The position numbers were made by a program, and so were the translations under genes. DNA of 64,000 bases from Trichuris trichiura. Taxonomy: Eukaryota > Nematoda > Enoplea > Trichinellida > Trichuridae. The number at the start of each line of letters is the position of its first letter. Position 1 is the stretch's first letter. The stretch spans positions 186,001 through 250,000 of the forward strand of contig JBAJFE010000009.1 in the NCBI GenBank assembly GCA_037903355.1, read 5' to 3'. Under the pieces are notes generated by a model. That model did not search any database and was not told the origin of the DNA. It saw only the letters and a program-made list of their open reading frames with translations. Positions 32,701 to 46,000 of this stretch are shown here, in pieces.

Positions 32701-35700
32701 ATTCAGAAAAACCGCTGTAAGATGTTACTTTTTCAACATCATGAGAGCATATACCCGGGAAAGTTCTACGATCCTTGCTTAATGGGGAGATTAAACTCAG
32801 AATTTGTTGCAGTTGGAAGTGAAACATTTCCGGTGATATTTTATTCGCATGTCTTCCTTCTTTTCCCTCATTGGCTCAATCTTTTGTTCGTTCAATATTG
32901 CGTGTTATTAATGGGCTGCTCACTAACTTGGTTTATTGTAAGCGTATGGATTAAGTCAATTCGTTACGGTTCTTCAGAAGCTGATATTCTGGTTGTCCGG
33001 TTTTGGTTTGACACATGAAAGTCGACTTAATAGTTCTTGTAGTAGGCAGTTGAACTTTAAGAAGTCATTTTTCGTTGATTCTTAAGGCTTGCTTCAAGAA
33101 AGTTTCACGGTGAATCATTAATTCATAAAAAGCAAAAGGAATATGCATTTGATAGAAGAATGAAGAAGTTTCTGTCATTCTTTTTACGAGGAGATCTAGT
33201 TGGGATGGTTATTGCTGTACCTTCCTATGCGTTGCAGTCAAGCTCGGTGTCCCAAGAATTGCATATAGCAACCTCTGGAATTTCAGCACTACGTAAGAAA
33301 ACTTCTTGTTCCGTTGAGCTGACAAGAGCTTTGACGCGGGTTGGATACTTAGTAAGTTGAAATTTCCGTTCGCCTAATAATCTGGGACCAATTTTCAATC
33401 ACCTCAAGCGCATTAGTCGTTGTTGAAAGTTACACCGCTTTCTACTTAACGGTGTTGGAAATTCATTGGCAGCAGAAGTTGTCCGACGTCGGTTCTCGCT
33501 GAAAATTGTGTTAAGGGAAGAGGGACTTCTGGAATTAAAGTTCTTAACAATTCATTGGTTTCGCAGTGGCCTGTGTTACATCGTGGCATTTTAAAAAGGT
33601 TGGCGTATTGGTATACCATCTTATATTGCAGTTCGTTGGAATCCAGTGTTTTCTTTACATTTTTCGCAGGTATCCTTAAGGGTGCACGTAGTGCTACTAT
33701 TAGCAATAACCCTGTATCGCCGTTCTGTGTTATCCCTGTCAGGTAGATTTTTGAAAATACTGCTGTGGCCTCACACTAAGTTCTTCTGTTTTTTCAGTTC
33801 CTCGAATAATCTCCTGCTGCCTCATAGGTCGCCAATAGTTCCATTTCATTTGCATACATGTTATTTAGTTTATCCACGCAAGTTGATGTTTTTGAGACTG
33901 GAGATCGATTGGTGGCAAATGAAGTTTGTTATGCCCTTGCGTTGTTCATTCAAAATGTGCGTGCAGCAGTGTTTAGCTAGAATTAATGACAAGCCGAATG
34001 ATCACTTGTAGACTTCACTTTAGTACGTAATTATTTTTCAGTGTTCTGTTCTTTTGTTTGAACTTCAACAGGTTGCTCGCCGTTTGACAAATTAGAAAGA
34101 GCAGTCTTTACAAGCTTTCTCCCAAGCAAAGCGTTTTCTATTTTGGGGGGTTAAATTTAGGCTTCATTAATGATTTTTTCAGTCAGTTGAAAGTAGTATT
34201 GCTTTGTGCATTGTTTGAGAAAGGCTTAAATTTTCCACCATGCGTAAGTATTAATCAGACAGACTGGCTGGTCTCTGCTATTCCGGAATTACTTCGCAAT
34301 AGCATTAGGTTCCCTTGTGTATTTCGCATCGCTTTTAGTTTCTTCCTTCTAAAACGTTATGGCCAGTCCATCCATTGAGTAGAACTGATGAATTCAATTT
34401 ACTGCTCTCCTTTGCGACTAATAGCGCTGCTGTACTTATTTTAGTTTCCTTACTTCCGTCATCTCCAATGTGTACAGGTGTTCCTCGGTCATATGTAAGT
34501 GCATTTGTATCACAATGTTTTTTAAGACTTTTCCAATGCGGCCTGCGCTTGAACCGTGCAGCAAATTTTTAAAGCAATCGTCCGACCAACTTGTAAGAGA
34601 AAAGTGAAGAAAAAATTTTGCGAACTTGCGTCAGTGTGCTCTTGTTCAGCTGGTTCAACTTGTTAGACGCGTAGTACAAAACAAAGCTACGCTGTTCATC
34701 ACAGATTTGTTCTGAGGCATAGTGGACATCTCGTTCAACCTGTCAGTGTTTGGACTCTCTTGTTTTTTTGTTTTTCATTAAACGGACAAATCCCAAGTTT
34801 TATGTCCAACTCATGTACACCCATTACATGATATCCTCTTTTTAAAGTTACAATCTTGCTCCATCAACAGTGGATTGGCCTTCTCTTATCGTCAGATGTT
34901 TGTTTGTCCATTTCATAAGACAGCGGCTAAGTAATGGCTTTTTAGTAATCAGCCACAGTTTCTTTGTAACAGATAGCATTTGGCTGCTTCGAAATTATTG
35001 TCATTGCAACAGAAAGTATTTCAATTCTGCTAAGTAAAAAGATTTGCTTGAAACTCCTCATTTAGCTACTTCAATAGAGTTTGAAAATGCATAGCCTAGC
35101 GCTTGCGCTGCTGAAGTAATTTTAAATTTTTTAAAGCACGAAACAGATATTTTACTGCGTCGAGTGCTAGTTGTATTCATTTGCTCTGAGTTGCGGATCT
35201 TGTTGTAGTAACATTTTTGAAGTTAATGATCGAGAGGTTGTTCACCCGTCTGACGTTCTTTGATGGATTGTGTAACTCGATATTCCAAATATAGAAGGCT
35301 TTGAGCTCACGGATACACTAGTCAGTGACTGTTTTCAACGCTCGCTTTTGAAAAGAAGCTAAGCCGCGTTATCACTTGTTGCTAATAATAACAATAATGA
35401 TAAGTGAACGTAGAGGTTATGTCGATGGCCACTGAACTATTAAATTCAACTGAGATTGATGGATGCTGTGTAAGTTGTAGTTGAACATGTGATTATTGGT
35501 TTTTGCCCTGCCACGTGACTATTTTAAAACGCTTGCAGTGGTAATAGGGTAGTGTACTTTTACTCCTCTTTTCCTTTCCCTTTGATTGTTTCCTTTAAAA
35601 TACTTCAAGCTATGGATCTGTCATCTTTTCAAAAGCCATTCACTTCTTCAATAATCGTTGATGTCTACGGAGGTTAGCAGTCAATGTAGTTGACCTTGCC

Positions 35701-38700
35701 GTAATGTGAGGTAGGCTAGTGGAAATATGTTAATAGCTTTCCAGACGCTTAAACTTAGCAGGTCTAACCGCTGTTCTGCTGATCGAGAATATATGCCGCT
35801 TAGCTTCTTAAGCTGCCATGTACACCTAAATCAATAGTGTTTTCCCTTTTAGACATTGTGCTTTGACTCAGTGCGCATACTGAAGTACGTTGCGTCAGAT
35901 GTATCGGCTGACGAAATGCGAGCGGTTTGACCGCGCTAAAAGCTTGTTTAAAAATTGCTGTCGTTCTCATTCATTTTTGCAAAGTTTTATCTCGCAGGCA
36001 ATGTTTTCTAGAGCAGCTTTCAATTCTCTTAGTTTCTTTTCGTGGCTATACTTCATTTAGCGACTACTACTGCTAGTTTTCCTTTCATTCAGCTGTTTCA
36101 CCGAGTATCGCTTAAAGTTAATACTTATCCTTTTGCGGTTTTGTTGAACCATTGCACCTGGCGTTGCTCATACGCGTACTCAATGCATTCTCGTTACTTT
36201 AGCAATTCATGCTGCGGTTCAAGCATAAACTGGAATGAAATAGGGTTTCCCACTTTTGAAAATGGTTACGTTTAATTAGAGTGCATGTTTTTTCATACTT
36301 GTTGCTTCTTGATCATTAAGATTAATACTTTGAGCAAGGTTCTTTAAATGACAAGACGTCAACCAAATCTTTTGAATAACAAACCCAATAATTTTGTCAC
36401 AATTGTGTGAAGCATTAAAATACCGATGAAATTGTCAACATGTCATTTTGAAGTGATAGAATGTAGAAGATTTTGGTGTGTATCAAGTAGTGTGCGCTAG
36501 TATGTATCCAGAACAAGCAGCTTTTATCGTGGCTTGATGAGCATTTCAAAAGTCTGAATGTAAGATGGCATGTCCATTCAATTTGTCATTGCCGACTGTG
36601 AAAAATTTGCCGATGTTAATCGATGAAAGGATGAAATCTATTTCAACAGCATAATTCTAAAAGACTGACGGCAGACATTGTCTTTGCGAAGCAGAGGGCG
36701 CTGACCAAGAAAAGGTTATTTAATGCTTTAAAAGCTTGTAACTAGGACGCTTCTGTTTTACTTTTGCGACGTGTTGTAGTCAAATTTCTGGGCTGGCGGG
36801 CAGCGTGGAAATTTTTTGACGCTCAGGAAACAACGGTAGCTTTAATTAAGCAGTAGCACGTGATCAAACATGAGAACATTAAGTCAAACTGTTACAAAAT
36901 ACCCATTTTTCAACAAGCAATCTCTCTGCTACCTCTGATTCGACATTCCTCCTCGGCGTTCAGTTTTTTAAAACTTGGCATGCCTGCACTGTCCATGGCG
37001 TTAATATCTGTGTCAACCGTGTGCCACTGTGGCCAAGTTCTCGAAGCTCAGAGCTTTCGTTTGAATTCTAATGCTTTGCCGTTAAAGTATTAGCGGAAAG
37101 GCAACATAATGCAGCCTAACTGCTTCATTATTAAACGTAAGATTTTCAAAAGGTATCACGCGTTTCATAGTTCTCGAATTCTACCGGTCTTTAACTGGAA
37201 TAATGGTTCCTTGGTAACAATTATGAATGATAGTTTTATCTCCCTGACTACTTGAGCCTTTGTAAAAAATTTGTGATTTTATTGTCTGTAGCTTTCTGGA
37301 TCACACATAATCCGTTTTCGCGCCGAGGAAAGAGAGGTAATGTAAATCAGTTTAGTGCTAACGACGTGAAGTTTTGTAGAAACGATGTGTAATTCTGAAA
37401 GCTACGGACGATAAACTTGAGCATTTAAAGCGGAAGTAGTCATCGGAAAGATAGATGCTTTAGTCTTAAGATTACAGTACACTGATGATTTCTTGTTTTT
37501 AATGTTGCGAATAATTTTTCAATCATACCACGTCTCGCATCTAACATATGCTTAAGTAGAGGTTTCTACTGGGATAAGTATTTAAGCGATTCATTTGATG
37601 ATACGTAAATGATAAAACTTTAAGGTTCAGACTTCCTGATCAGCATAATTCCTTGTGTCTGTTTTCTTATTGCCATATTTATTCCCACCCGCTGAGCAAC
37701 GAATCATTTGTTCACTGACGGCGTACTTTAATAAATAGTTAACCTTGAGTCGGTTACTTTGCTCGCTTTTAGGAATATCTGTTTGCCTGTCATCTTGTTT
37801 TTTCAACGGCCATGGCAATCCTTACATCCCTTGGAAACAAATGCCCATGCACTGTTGCGATGTATCAAAATTTATGGTCCTTTTTTTAGGTTTTATGCCG
37901 CAAAAGTCAGTAGAAAACTCAGTCGTGACATTTGGCCTAGATGACACATGCCGATTCGTAGTTACGTACTACGAGGTCCCTCTTATACAAAAATTTATTA
38001 GCGCATTTATTTGCTATATGATCAAGCTGCAGCGTATATTTTGCTAGGTTTACAAATGTATAACTTAGTTTTCAGTGAGTGTTCATATTCGTATTGCGAA
38101 TGTCGCAGCTGGTTGTTTTCTCCTGTTTACTTTCCTGCAGTATTAGAAAGCTTTCAATGTTCTTATTTGGAATTTGTTTCCTTTCAATCAGCTTTCAGTA
38201 GCCAGCTTAGCTACCGGTGGCGTCTTTGTTTCACTAGGTAACTTTACAGAAAGTGCATTGCATGTTCCTGCGAAAGGAGAGATTTGTTTGCTTAGTGTAT
38301 TATGGTCAAAGCTTGATGGCATTGTAACAGTTGCCGCATTGTGGCAGCAGCAATTCGATAATAAAAAGTACTTTTACGTTCAGAGTATCTTTTACCACCT
38401 GCGTAAATCCATGCATCATTGAGACAACTGCTGCAAGAGCATCATAGATCGGCGTTAAAAATTTGCTAGTGAATAAATTTAAACTACAAAATGGTCCCCA
38501 TTGTTTCAAATTACAGTATACGTTTCTTTCGGTTGGACAGCTCGAAGTTCCCATACTCTGTCTGCTTGATAAATGCGCGTTTTTCTGGTTGTTCAGGAGA
38601 ACTCATGGCTTGTTCATTTATTGTATCAATGTTATTAGACTATACGAAAAGTGCAGTTTACAAATGCGATATTGTTTACCTCTCATGTGCGTAGTGTTCT

Positions 38701-40057
38701 CTTGTTTATGTCCGCATAACGTTTGTCTTAAATAATAAGTCGTTCAAAGAGTATGTCAAAGTTTGTCCTGACAATGATTCATCATAGGTTTTTCATAATC
38801 TCGCCATATTCAAACATTATTCACGGTCGACCCGTTTTGTTTTCGCGAAACGTTCTAAGTTTTCCAAGTGCGACTGGTCACGTTTAAGCCTTAATGGCCA
38901 AGAAGGTTATGCAGACAAAAACGGTTGCATCCTAAAAGTTTAGGAGCTTTTCGCAAGAAAAAATGGGTCAGTCGTGATGGCTGACGTGTTTCCCAACGAA
39001 ATACAATGCATCCATTGGGAAACATCCAGCGTTTCATCGCAGTTTGCCATATCATATAAGATCAATCGACAATTGCGCTAGCGGTAACGTTCAATAATTC
39101 GCCTTTTAAAAATGTTCCAAATTTCAGCGTAACCTAAAGAGAATAAAGTGCCTAGTCAACATGTAAATATACGCTGTTACAATTGCATATTTTGCATTGG
39201 TGACATAACTGCTGAAATTGTACGACTGACTTTTCTCTTAAGTTGTGTTAAGGCGCATGTATCAATTTATCCCCGCCGTTCGCCAGTCCTATCCTCAGTC
39301 ATTGAGTGGTGAACTGCCTTTTACTGCAATAGAGAATAAATGGACTTTGCAATGGTTTGAACTGTTTTCGTTTTCGCCTAATTGTTTTTGTTGTTGTGCA
39401 GACAAAATGTATGGATACAATTAAGTAGCTGCAGTTGTTCGTTATTGGTTTCATTCCGAAACTAATGTTTTCTCCTTTTGTCATTGTAAAGCTGAATGTT
39501 ACTCTTCACTCAAATTACCATTAAAGTAACAGATATTTTTCTTACGTCCGCCTTTACAATGGATTTAGTTGCTTTACGCACTTAGTTTATTTTTCGGATG
39601 TGCAGATATTTTCTTCGTCTGTGAGTGAACGGCTTACGTATATTGATTGGAATAACAGCGTAATAAATAACTGCAGTAGCTTCATTTTCTTGGTCAGCAT
39701 AGCTAGACGATTGATGAAAAGTAGCGAATAAGTGTCTTTTGCTTAAAGGCTCATTGTCCTATTCTGTCGTACTTTGTCAATGTGCTAACGTTCGCTGGGT
39801 GCTTGATTCAAGTCATCTAGCTATCCGTTTGTAGATTGGGAAGTTTCTCTAACCTCATGCCATTACGAAATAGTTTTTACTGTACGTTTGTTTTCCATTT
39901 TTCTGACGTTAAATATAGGATAATCATACGCATTGGCTTGCAAACTGTTAGAGCCATTTCCTTTGTATACTTCATTCGTTCTAGAATTCAGATGTGTACA
40001 ATTTTCCTTCTATTCCAATTTAGGCAGTAAAAGTTGTTTGGGTGAAGTCGTTCTCTG

Positions 40058-43000
40058 ATGAGCCAATGTGGCCAGTTATCAGAGTTGCCAATAACATCAA
40101 ACATGGATGCTTCCAATGCCAGTGGGTCCAAGGAGAAGTTAAAAGATCTCGAAAACGATGAAGAAAAACTGTTTCCGAGCGATCTAATGGAAATGCGTCT
40201 TCGCTCATCAACAATTCCCGCGTCAGCTTTGTCAATTGCATATTCTGTTGGCAGGCTGCGCTCGTCACTTAAACAGTCAGATAAAAGTAAGAATTTTTTT
40301 TTATCTTTTGAATATGTAAAGGATTGTTCTTCATGTATTATTAATCACTTTCGACTCTCTGCATAGCAAGCCATTGCGTTGTTATATGTGTTGCCAGCAA
40401 GAAATATGTACGTGCGATGTTTTTCACGAATGTGTGCGTTTAGTTTAGATTAAAAAGGTTACATCAGAGGGATGCGTAATGGCAGTTTATTTTTGTCGTA
40501 AGTTCAAGGTTGAATTATAGGTACTGAGTCAATTAACACTTATAAATTGTACATTTCGGTTATTCTGTAGCATTTGTTCTTTCGAACGGTTCTTTAATTG
40601 CACGTTGCTATAAGTTTGTCATTCAAAATAAATTCGCAGTTCGTTTAAACTGGAAAAATTATATTAGCAGAAGATAGGCAATACGCGCTCTGTTGTCAGC
40701 ATGCAGCGGAAGTTATAAGGCGTAATAACACCTGTGAAATAAGCAGTGCAAATAGAAAGCCTATGGTCACGCATTTTCACAGCGGAACGGCGCGTGGTTG
40801 ATAAGATATTCATTTTTCCGTTAAATAGGGTGTTTATTTAGGTATGTTAATTTGTATTTAGGTGCAAGTGTTAATTTTCTTCAACCCTGTGAATGATCAT
40901 ACGAAATAGTATTGCGGTTTTTGTCATTTAGCTGTTGCGTTTTTCTTTTCCTGCGCACTGTTGTGATCATTCTATCTATTCGTCATTATGTGAACCCAGA
41001 GTAGGTGCGCAGAGCGAATTTCTGTTTTAACTTTTCTTATTTGCTTCATATGCTTTGGAAAATATTGATTTCACGGGAAAGATAAGGAGTTTGCTACAGT
41101 GAATATCTTTTGCTGTTTAAATAAGTTCGCGAAGACAGGGTACTTTGTGGGGCGTTCTTGTTTATTGGTAATCTTTCCTCGGCTTTCCTTTCTCTGAATG
41201 CGGAAATGGTGAAAAAGAGTTTTTGTAAGGTCATCAATAAATGAAAGGATTCAACCTGTCGCTATATCTTAGTGAGCTTTAGCAGTTTTCATGAACAAAA
41301 TGACTGCTTGTCTCTTTAATGAGATCGTGAAAAAAGAACGACATTCTGAACCGCCTGTTTCCGTCCTCAGTGATATGTTCACTTTTTCGTAGAAGACTTA
41401 CATCATAAAAATGAATCCTCATTTTATTATAAGGCTGCAACTTGCCTTAACAAATTTTGAAATTTTACCGGCACAGCTACCAGGTACAATCACTTCTGAT
41501 GTTCAGCGTCTTTGTTGATTGCTGCATTTTCGCGCAAGACTGGGCATAGTAGTTCTTGAAAGCGATTCGCCTACATACAGGGAAGTGAAACGAACTTTTT
41601 TTTTAGTTGAATCCTTCCAGCCCTCAATTTTGATTCGCCCAATTGTATGCTCATTTTCTGAAGGCTTTTGCACGAAGTAAAATTGGGGGTGTCAACTAAA
41701 TGGTAGATATTTTCGCTTTTTCTATTGTTGCTGCATTAGTATTTTCAGCAGATATGCTCGAAAAGTTCACAGTAATCGTCACAAAGGTCGTTAGTTTTAT
41801 TTGTAGCAAAGACGACTTGGGCAACGCGTGCGCTGTTTAAAAGTTTACGCTTTGTCTTCATGACTTTTTGCTTGCTACAAATATGTCTCCCTGTGACTGA
41901 TTTTTTTGGCTGACATCACCTTTTTCACGTTAAATTCTGATAATGTCCCGTGGTTAAATGGGCTTTTAATTTTCTATGGGCAACCTGTGATACGTGACAA
42001 TTAAGTTGGTTTAAGATTTTTTAAGCATCCTGATGAATACTCCGTTATTTGAATAGGATCAAACAACTGCGGCGTCTCCATGCATATTACGTTTTCCGTT
42101 GTTGTATTGCAAATGGTCCTTATATATGTGAACGGTTTTATCTATGTGTTGGGCTTCTCCGCCCACAGCCTTCACAGGTTGTTAAAAGACGCATAATCGC
42201 AGGTTCTGAACCCATGACATTGCCCTTTCGATTTATTGCCCAAACTTTCAGCTGTTTAGAGTACCATCGTTTGAGAGACTGCATCTACAGTGACCTATTT
42301 CTGCTTGAAAAATTTTGAATTATACTTGCCAAGGAGTCATTAAGACAGCGAAAAGTTCAGATAACGGGAGGCTAATTGAATTGCGAGTACTATGCTTGCT
42401 GTTATGTAAATGTCTGAAATGTTTGAATGTTAGATACCTTGTGCCGGGCTTAAATGTTTTCATTATCGCAATTTTTTGAAAACAAAAAAGCAGTTTGCAA
42501 TTTTTAAAAGTATTAGAACGGGCACTTGAAACGAAGGTCGAGGTTTGTAGGTCTCATTTGAAGCAACACTGATCAAGCATACGGCTGAAGTCAACGCGAA
42601 ATCACAATGAGCTAGCGATGTTGAAGCACGTAACCTTCTAATAGTCCTGTCCGTCCTATCCCAGATTTTTCCTTTTCGTTTGAATAAGTCGTTCAGGTAG
42701 TTTTCCTTAGAACCTTAGAAGAAACAGCAGCAGTTCAAGCGTAACGTACGAGAACAGTTTCATTCAAGGCGCGAAGGCGCCGCACGTTGTTCCGCACAGC
42801 GAACTCTGATAACAGTTTTACTGGGCTGACGACTCTATAGTTTCATGCCTTTGATGATTCCGCTAAGAATACTAGCCGTAGATTTGCGTTGAGAAGCGGA
42901 AGCATGGACATGAATCGAAAGGTTTTTTTGTAGATAGTTGCTTTTTATGCTATCTTTGATTCATATGAATGAGCTGTTTGAAAAGTGACGTTTCCTGCAT

Positions 43001-46000
43001 GACCATTTTTCTATGGTGAATGTAACTCAATCAGGACAACTGCTGATAAAGTGTTCTAAGAAAAAGTGGTCTTTTTCACTTTCTGTGCTAACAAATATGT
43101 CGTCCAGATATCGGTTCACATGCCTAGAAAGCATGTATTTATCTGACACATAGAAAATAGCTTTCTATTCTAACTTTTCCATGTAGAACCAAGCTATGAC
43201 TTGTCACACGCGGCGTCTCATGTGAACTCCATTTCGTCTCTGGAGAAAGTTTTCTGAGATTATTTTCTGCGTTTTTTTAAACTCTTCATTGATGACAGGA
43301 CTTGAGTAGCCTTCAAAGCAGGGAAGGCAAAAGTGTTTTACTAACGGTCAGTAGTTCTCGAGAATGAATGAATGCTTAACTATCCGCAAGCAAAGGAAAA
43401 AATACTTTGATTGGCAAAATACTAAGAAAACGGCTCAATGTCAACGCATACCCTTCCCTTGAATATTCGCGCTTTTTGGTTCCGCCGACTTACCGCGTTT
43501 ACTATCGAACCTCATGTACTAATAGCATGTCTTTACCTATCCTTGATGCCTATAGCAAAGTTGAATCCATATACATGGTTAACTTTGGGTTAAATTGTAA
43601 TAAGTGATTACAGTAATGGAATATCCTGTATTGAAACAAAACAGAGGAATCATAATGGCGTGCTGTAACGAAAGTGGCGACTACGAACTTCTCACGATCT
43701 CGGTGAGGTGTCCACGTTAAAAATCAAACTGGTGAAGTAATTGAATAATTTACATCATATGAGCTGTGTAGAAAGAGAATCCGTGCTTCGGTAGGAACGG
43801 AGTAGGAGAGCGCTGGGTTCGTCTTGGGACGCACCTAAACAACAGTTAAAAAGTGATGTGGCCCCAGTTACAGAAAGTTTTGTTTGCATCTTCGAGCCGC
43901 CCAACCGCGGATTCGACGGATGCCTTCTATCTGTATTTGTTACTTGCGTGGATGTGCAGTTGAACGGTTTCCATTGCCAGCTTAACAATCGTGCTTCCGC
44001 TATGGCTGTTGGGGGAGACTATATCCTTTGCGTTGAGTCTAGGTTTGCAGTTTTAATTTTAAGCAAAACGTCTTTCCTTCCCGACGATTGTATACGTATC
44101 GGTTGATCAGTAAATTTACGTTTACCGGGGCGCTTTGTTTTGTAGAAGTAGTTGCCCTCTTAGTATTAATAAAATTTAAGAGTAGTTTGAGTTCCGTGAG
44201 TGCTAGTTGACGAATTAAGCTGGTCACTTATTAATGTATTAATGAATCATTCGTGATTGTATTGATGGGCAGCTACTTCGGATTTCAGTGTACATAGCTT
44301 TCGTAGGTCAATTCCGTGTGAATGTTAATATGGTCAAGAAGATGTTTCCTTTAATTTATCTCTTCCTACATGTTGCAATAATAAACCAAACAGGCTTCTA
44401 CTTTGAAAGTCCTTTCTTTTGACTGACGTTTATTGCTCAGATGTAAATGTATCTGTGGACATATGACTCAGTGAAGCATTTTTGTCCTTTTTATTTAGCG
44501 TACGCGTGCTCCAAGGTAAGTTCCTTTACTTCATTGCTGATTTAATGAAGTCATGCTTTTTGTGATGTGCAGGAGTTGTTTTGCGATTAGCAATTAGAAA
44601 ATCGAAGTGTTCCTTCAAAACTGAGTGCTTAAAGAATGTATACATTCAGTATAGAGGTGTAGGGTGTGCGGGTATGCACTGCTATATATGATTTCCTTGT
44701 CAATATTAACCTGTTCTGTATAGAAGCTTTATTATGCCAATGCCTTGGATCTTTTCTCATCAGTCATCAGTGCATAAACTGCGCATATTATACATTGGAT
44801 GCACTAACGATGCATCAGGAATGGTAGAAGAGCTCTGCGGTAACAGAGCTGGTTAACACGCAAGGAAATTTGATGTAGAAAATTTTTTTTTGAGCTGTGA
44901 ATCCCCCTATCAGATTGATCTTGGGTGTAGCATGTAGTTGACGAGCAGTTAGCACTTTTTAATCATTCAAGAAACTGCCTTCCGGTAGGTCTGTTTTGAG
45001 GCTTAGTAAATGTTTAACGGTTGAAGCGATGACGGCGTTACGACCGATTAAATTGCTTTCGTTCATCAATACTCTCAACCTAATATCTCTAGGTGGCAGC
45101 ACTTAAGGTGCATTTTTTCCACTATTGCTTCATAAACCAATTTTTCTCTTTCGAACAGTTAGATCTAGCTCATTGTTAGTTATATAACGTTAAATTTGCT
45201 TTTTGCTACTAGATAATATGAGATCGCATAATTCATTAGCGTGGGCATGATTTGACGTCTCTGCTACCAGTTGGAGCCACGAAGCACGTGAGTGGCATCC
45301 TTTCTATATTGATTGACTTTTTGTCTTTTCAAATTTTCCTTATGCATATTGGTTATTTGATGTGGGTTTTGAATGGGAGTTCATTGCGTATTTTCGAAAA
45401 TGACAAGCGCGTCTTCGTACCTCGACGAAGGTTTGCATTTCTTGTTCTTTAGTATTAATGGTGGATCTCTGGAATGTTCATTACCATTGAGAGGCTGGAA
45501 TGAATAGATGCAATGCTCTAATTTGTTTAGCTGATTGACCAGAGCCAGATGATTAAAATTGACCTATTTGAATTATTGATTCCCGATTATGAAGGAAAGA
45601 TGGTCCATCCTTTGGAAGCTCTTATTCTGAAGTACTCACTATCGTTAGTTGTGTGGGAACGAAAATTCTTCTGCGGATGTAGATTGTCCAAATTGCTGTC
45701 CGAATACGAATGCATTGTTTTATCTGTACTTTGTAGAGCAGTATTTTACGATTTGCAAATAGGTTTGTTTCGCATATTCGTTTCATTTTAATTCATTTTA
45801 TTTTCGCTAGCGAGTACTTCTTTCTTTGGCTAAAATTAATTTAGTCTTCTTGTTAATATTAACGTGTTGCATTATTTAGCGTTCAACGGATTAAGCATTT
45901 TGCATTTTCACTGTAGTAGATTAGACGTTGTTCAAATTCCTTATCAGGTCAATCTGACCGCCATAAGATTGGTTCATTGGCGGCTGTTTTACTGGTAGTC

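Larger units (their letters stand above)
24815..40021. other. Gene-poor, T-rich region
   Basis: About 15 kb without an assignable gene. On the - strand between 25.3 and 28.4 kb, several stop-interrupted frames have protein-like composition, including one with a CTKC motif. On the + strand from 32.5 to 34.0 kb there are other open stretches. None could be linked by splice sites or recognised, and their lengths are within what chance gives at this base composition. It may be a promoter or 5' intron region of the long gene starting near 40 kb. Confidence 0.45.

Noticed and set aside
32566..33018. 150-codon open frame on +
   Set aside because: No recognisable motif, no splice signals and no related neighbour. 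Hydrophobic, T-rich composition is as expected from noise.
35420..35473. ATG followed by 18 codons and a GTAAGT donor as a first exon of the 40-kb gene
   Set aside because: It ends in phase 0 and the exon at 40 kb is not open in that phase in the chosen frame.
44500..44516. 17-nt microexon with strong splice sites
   Set aside because: Its inclusion would shift phase so that the exon at 49107 could not be read.
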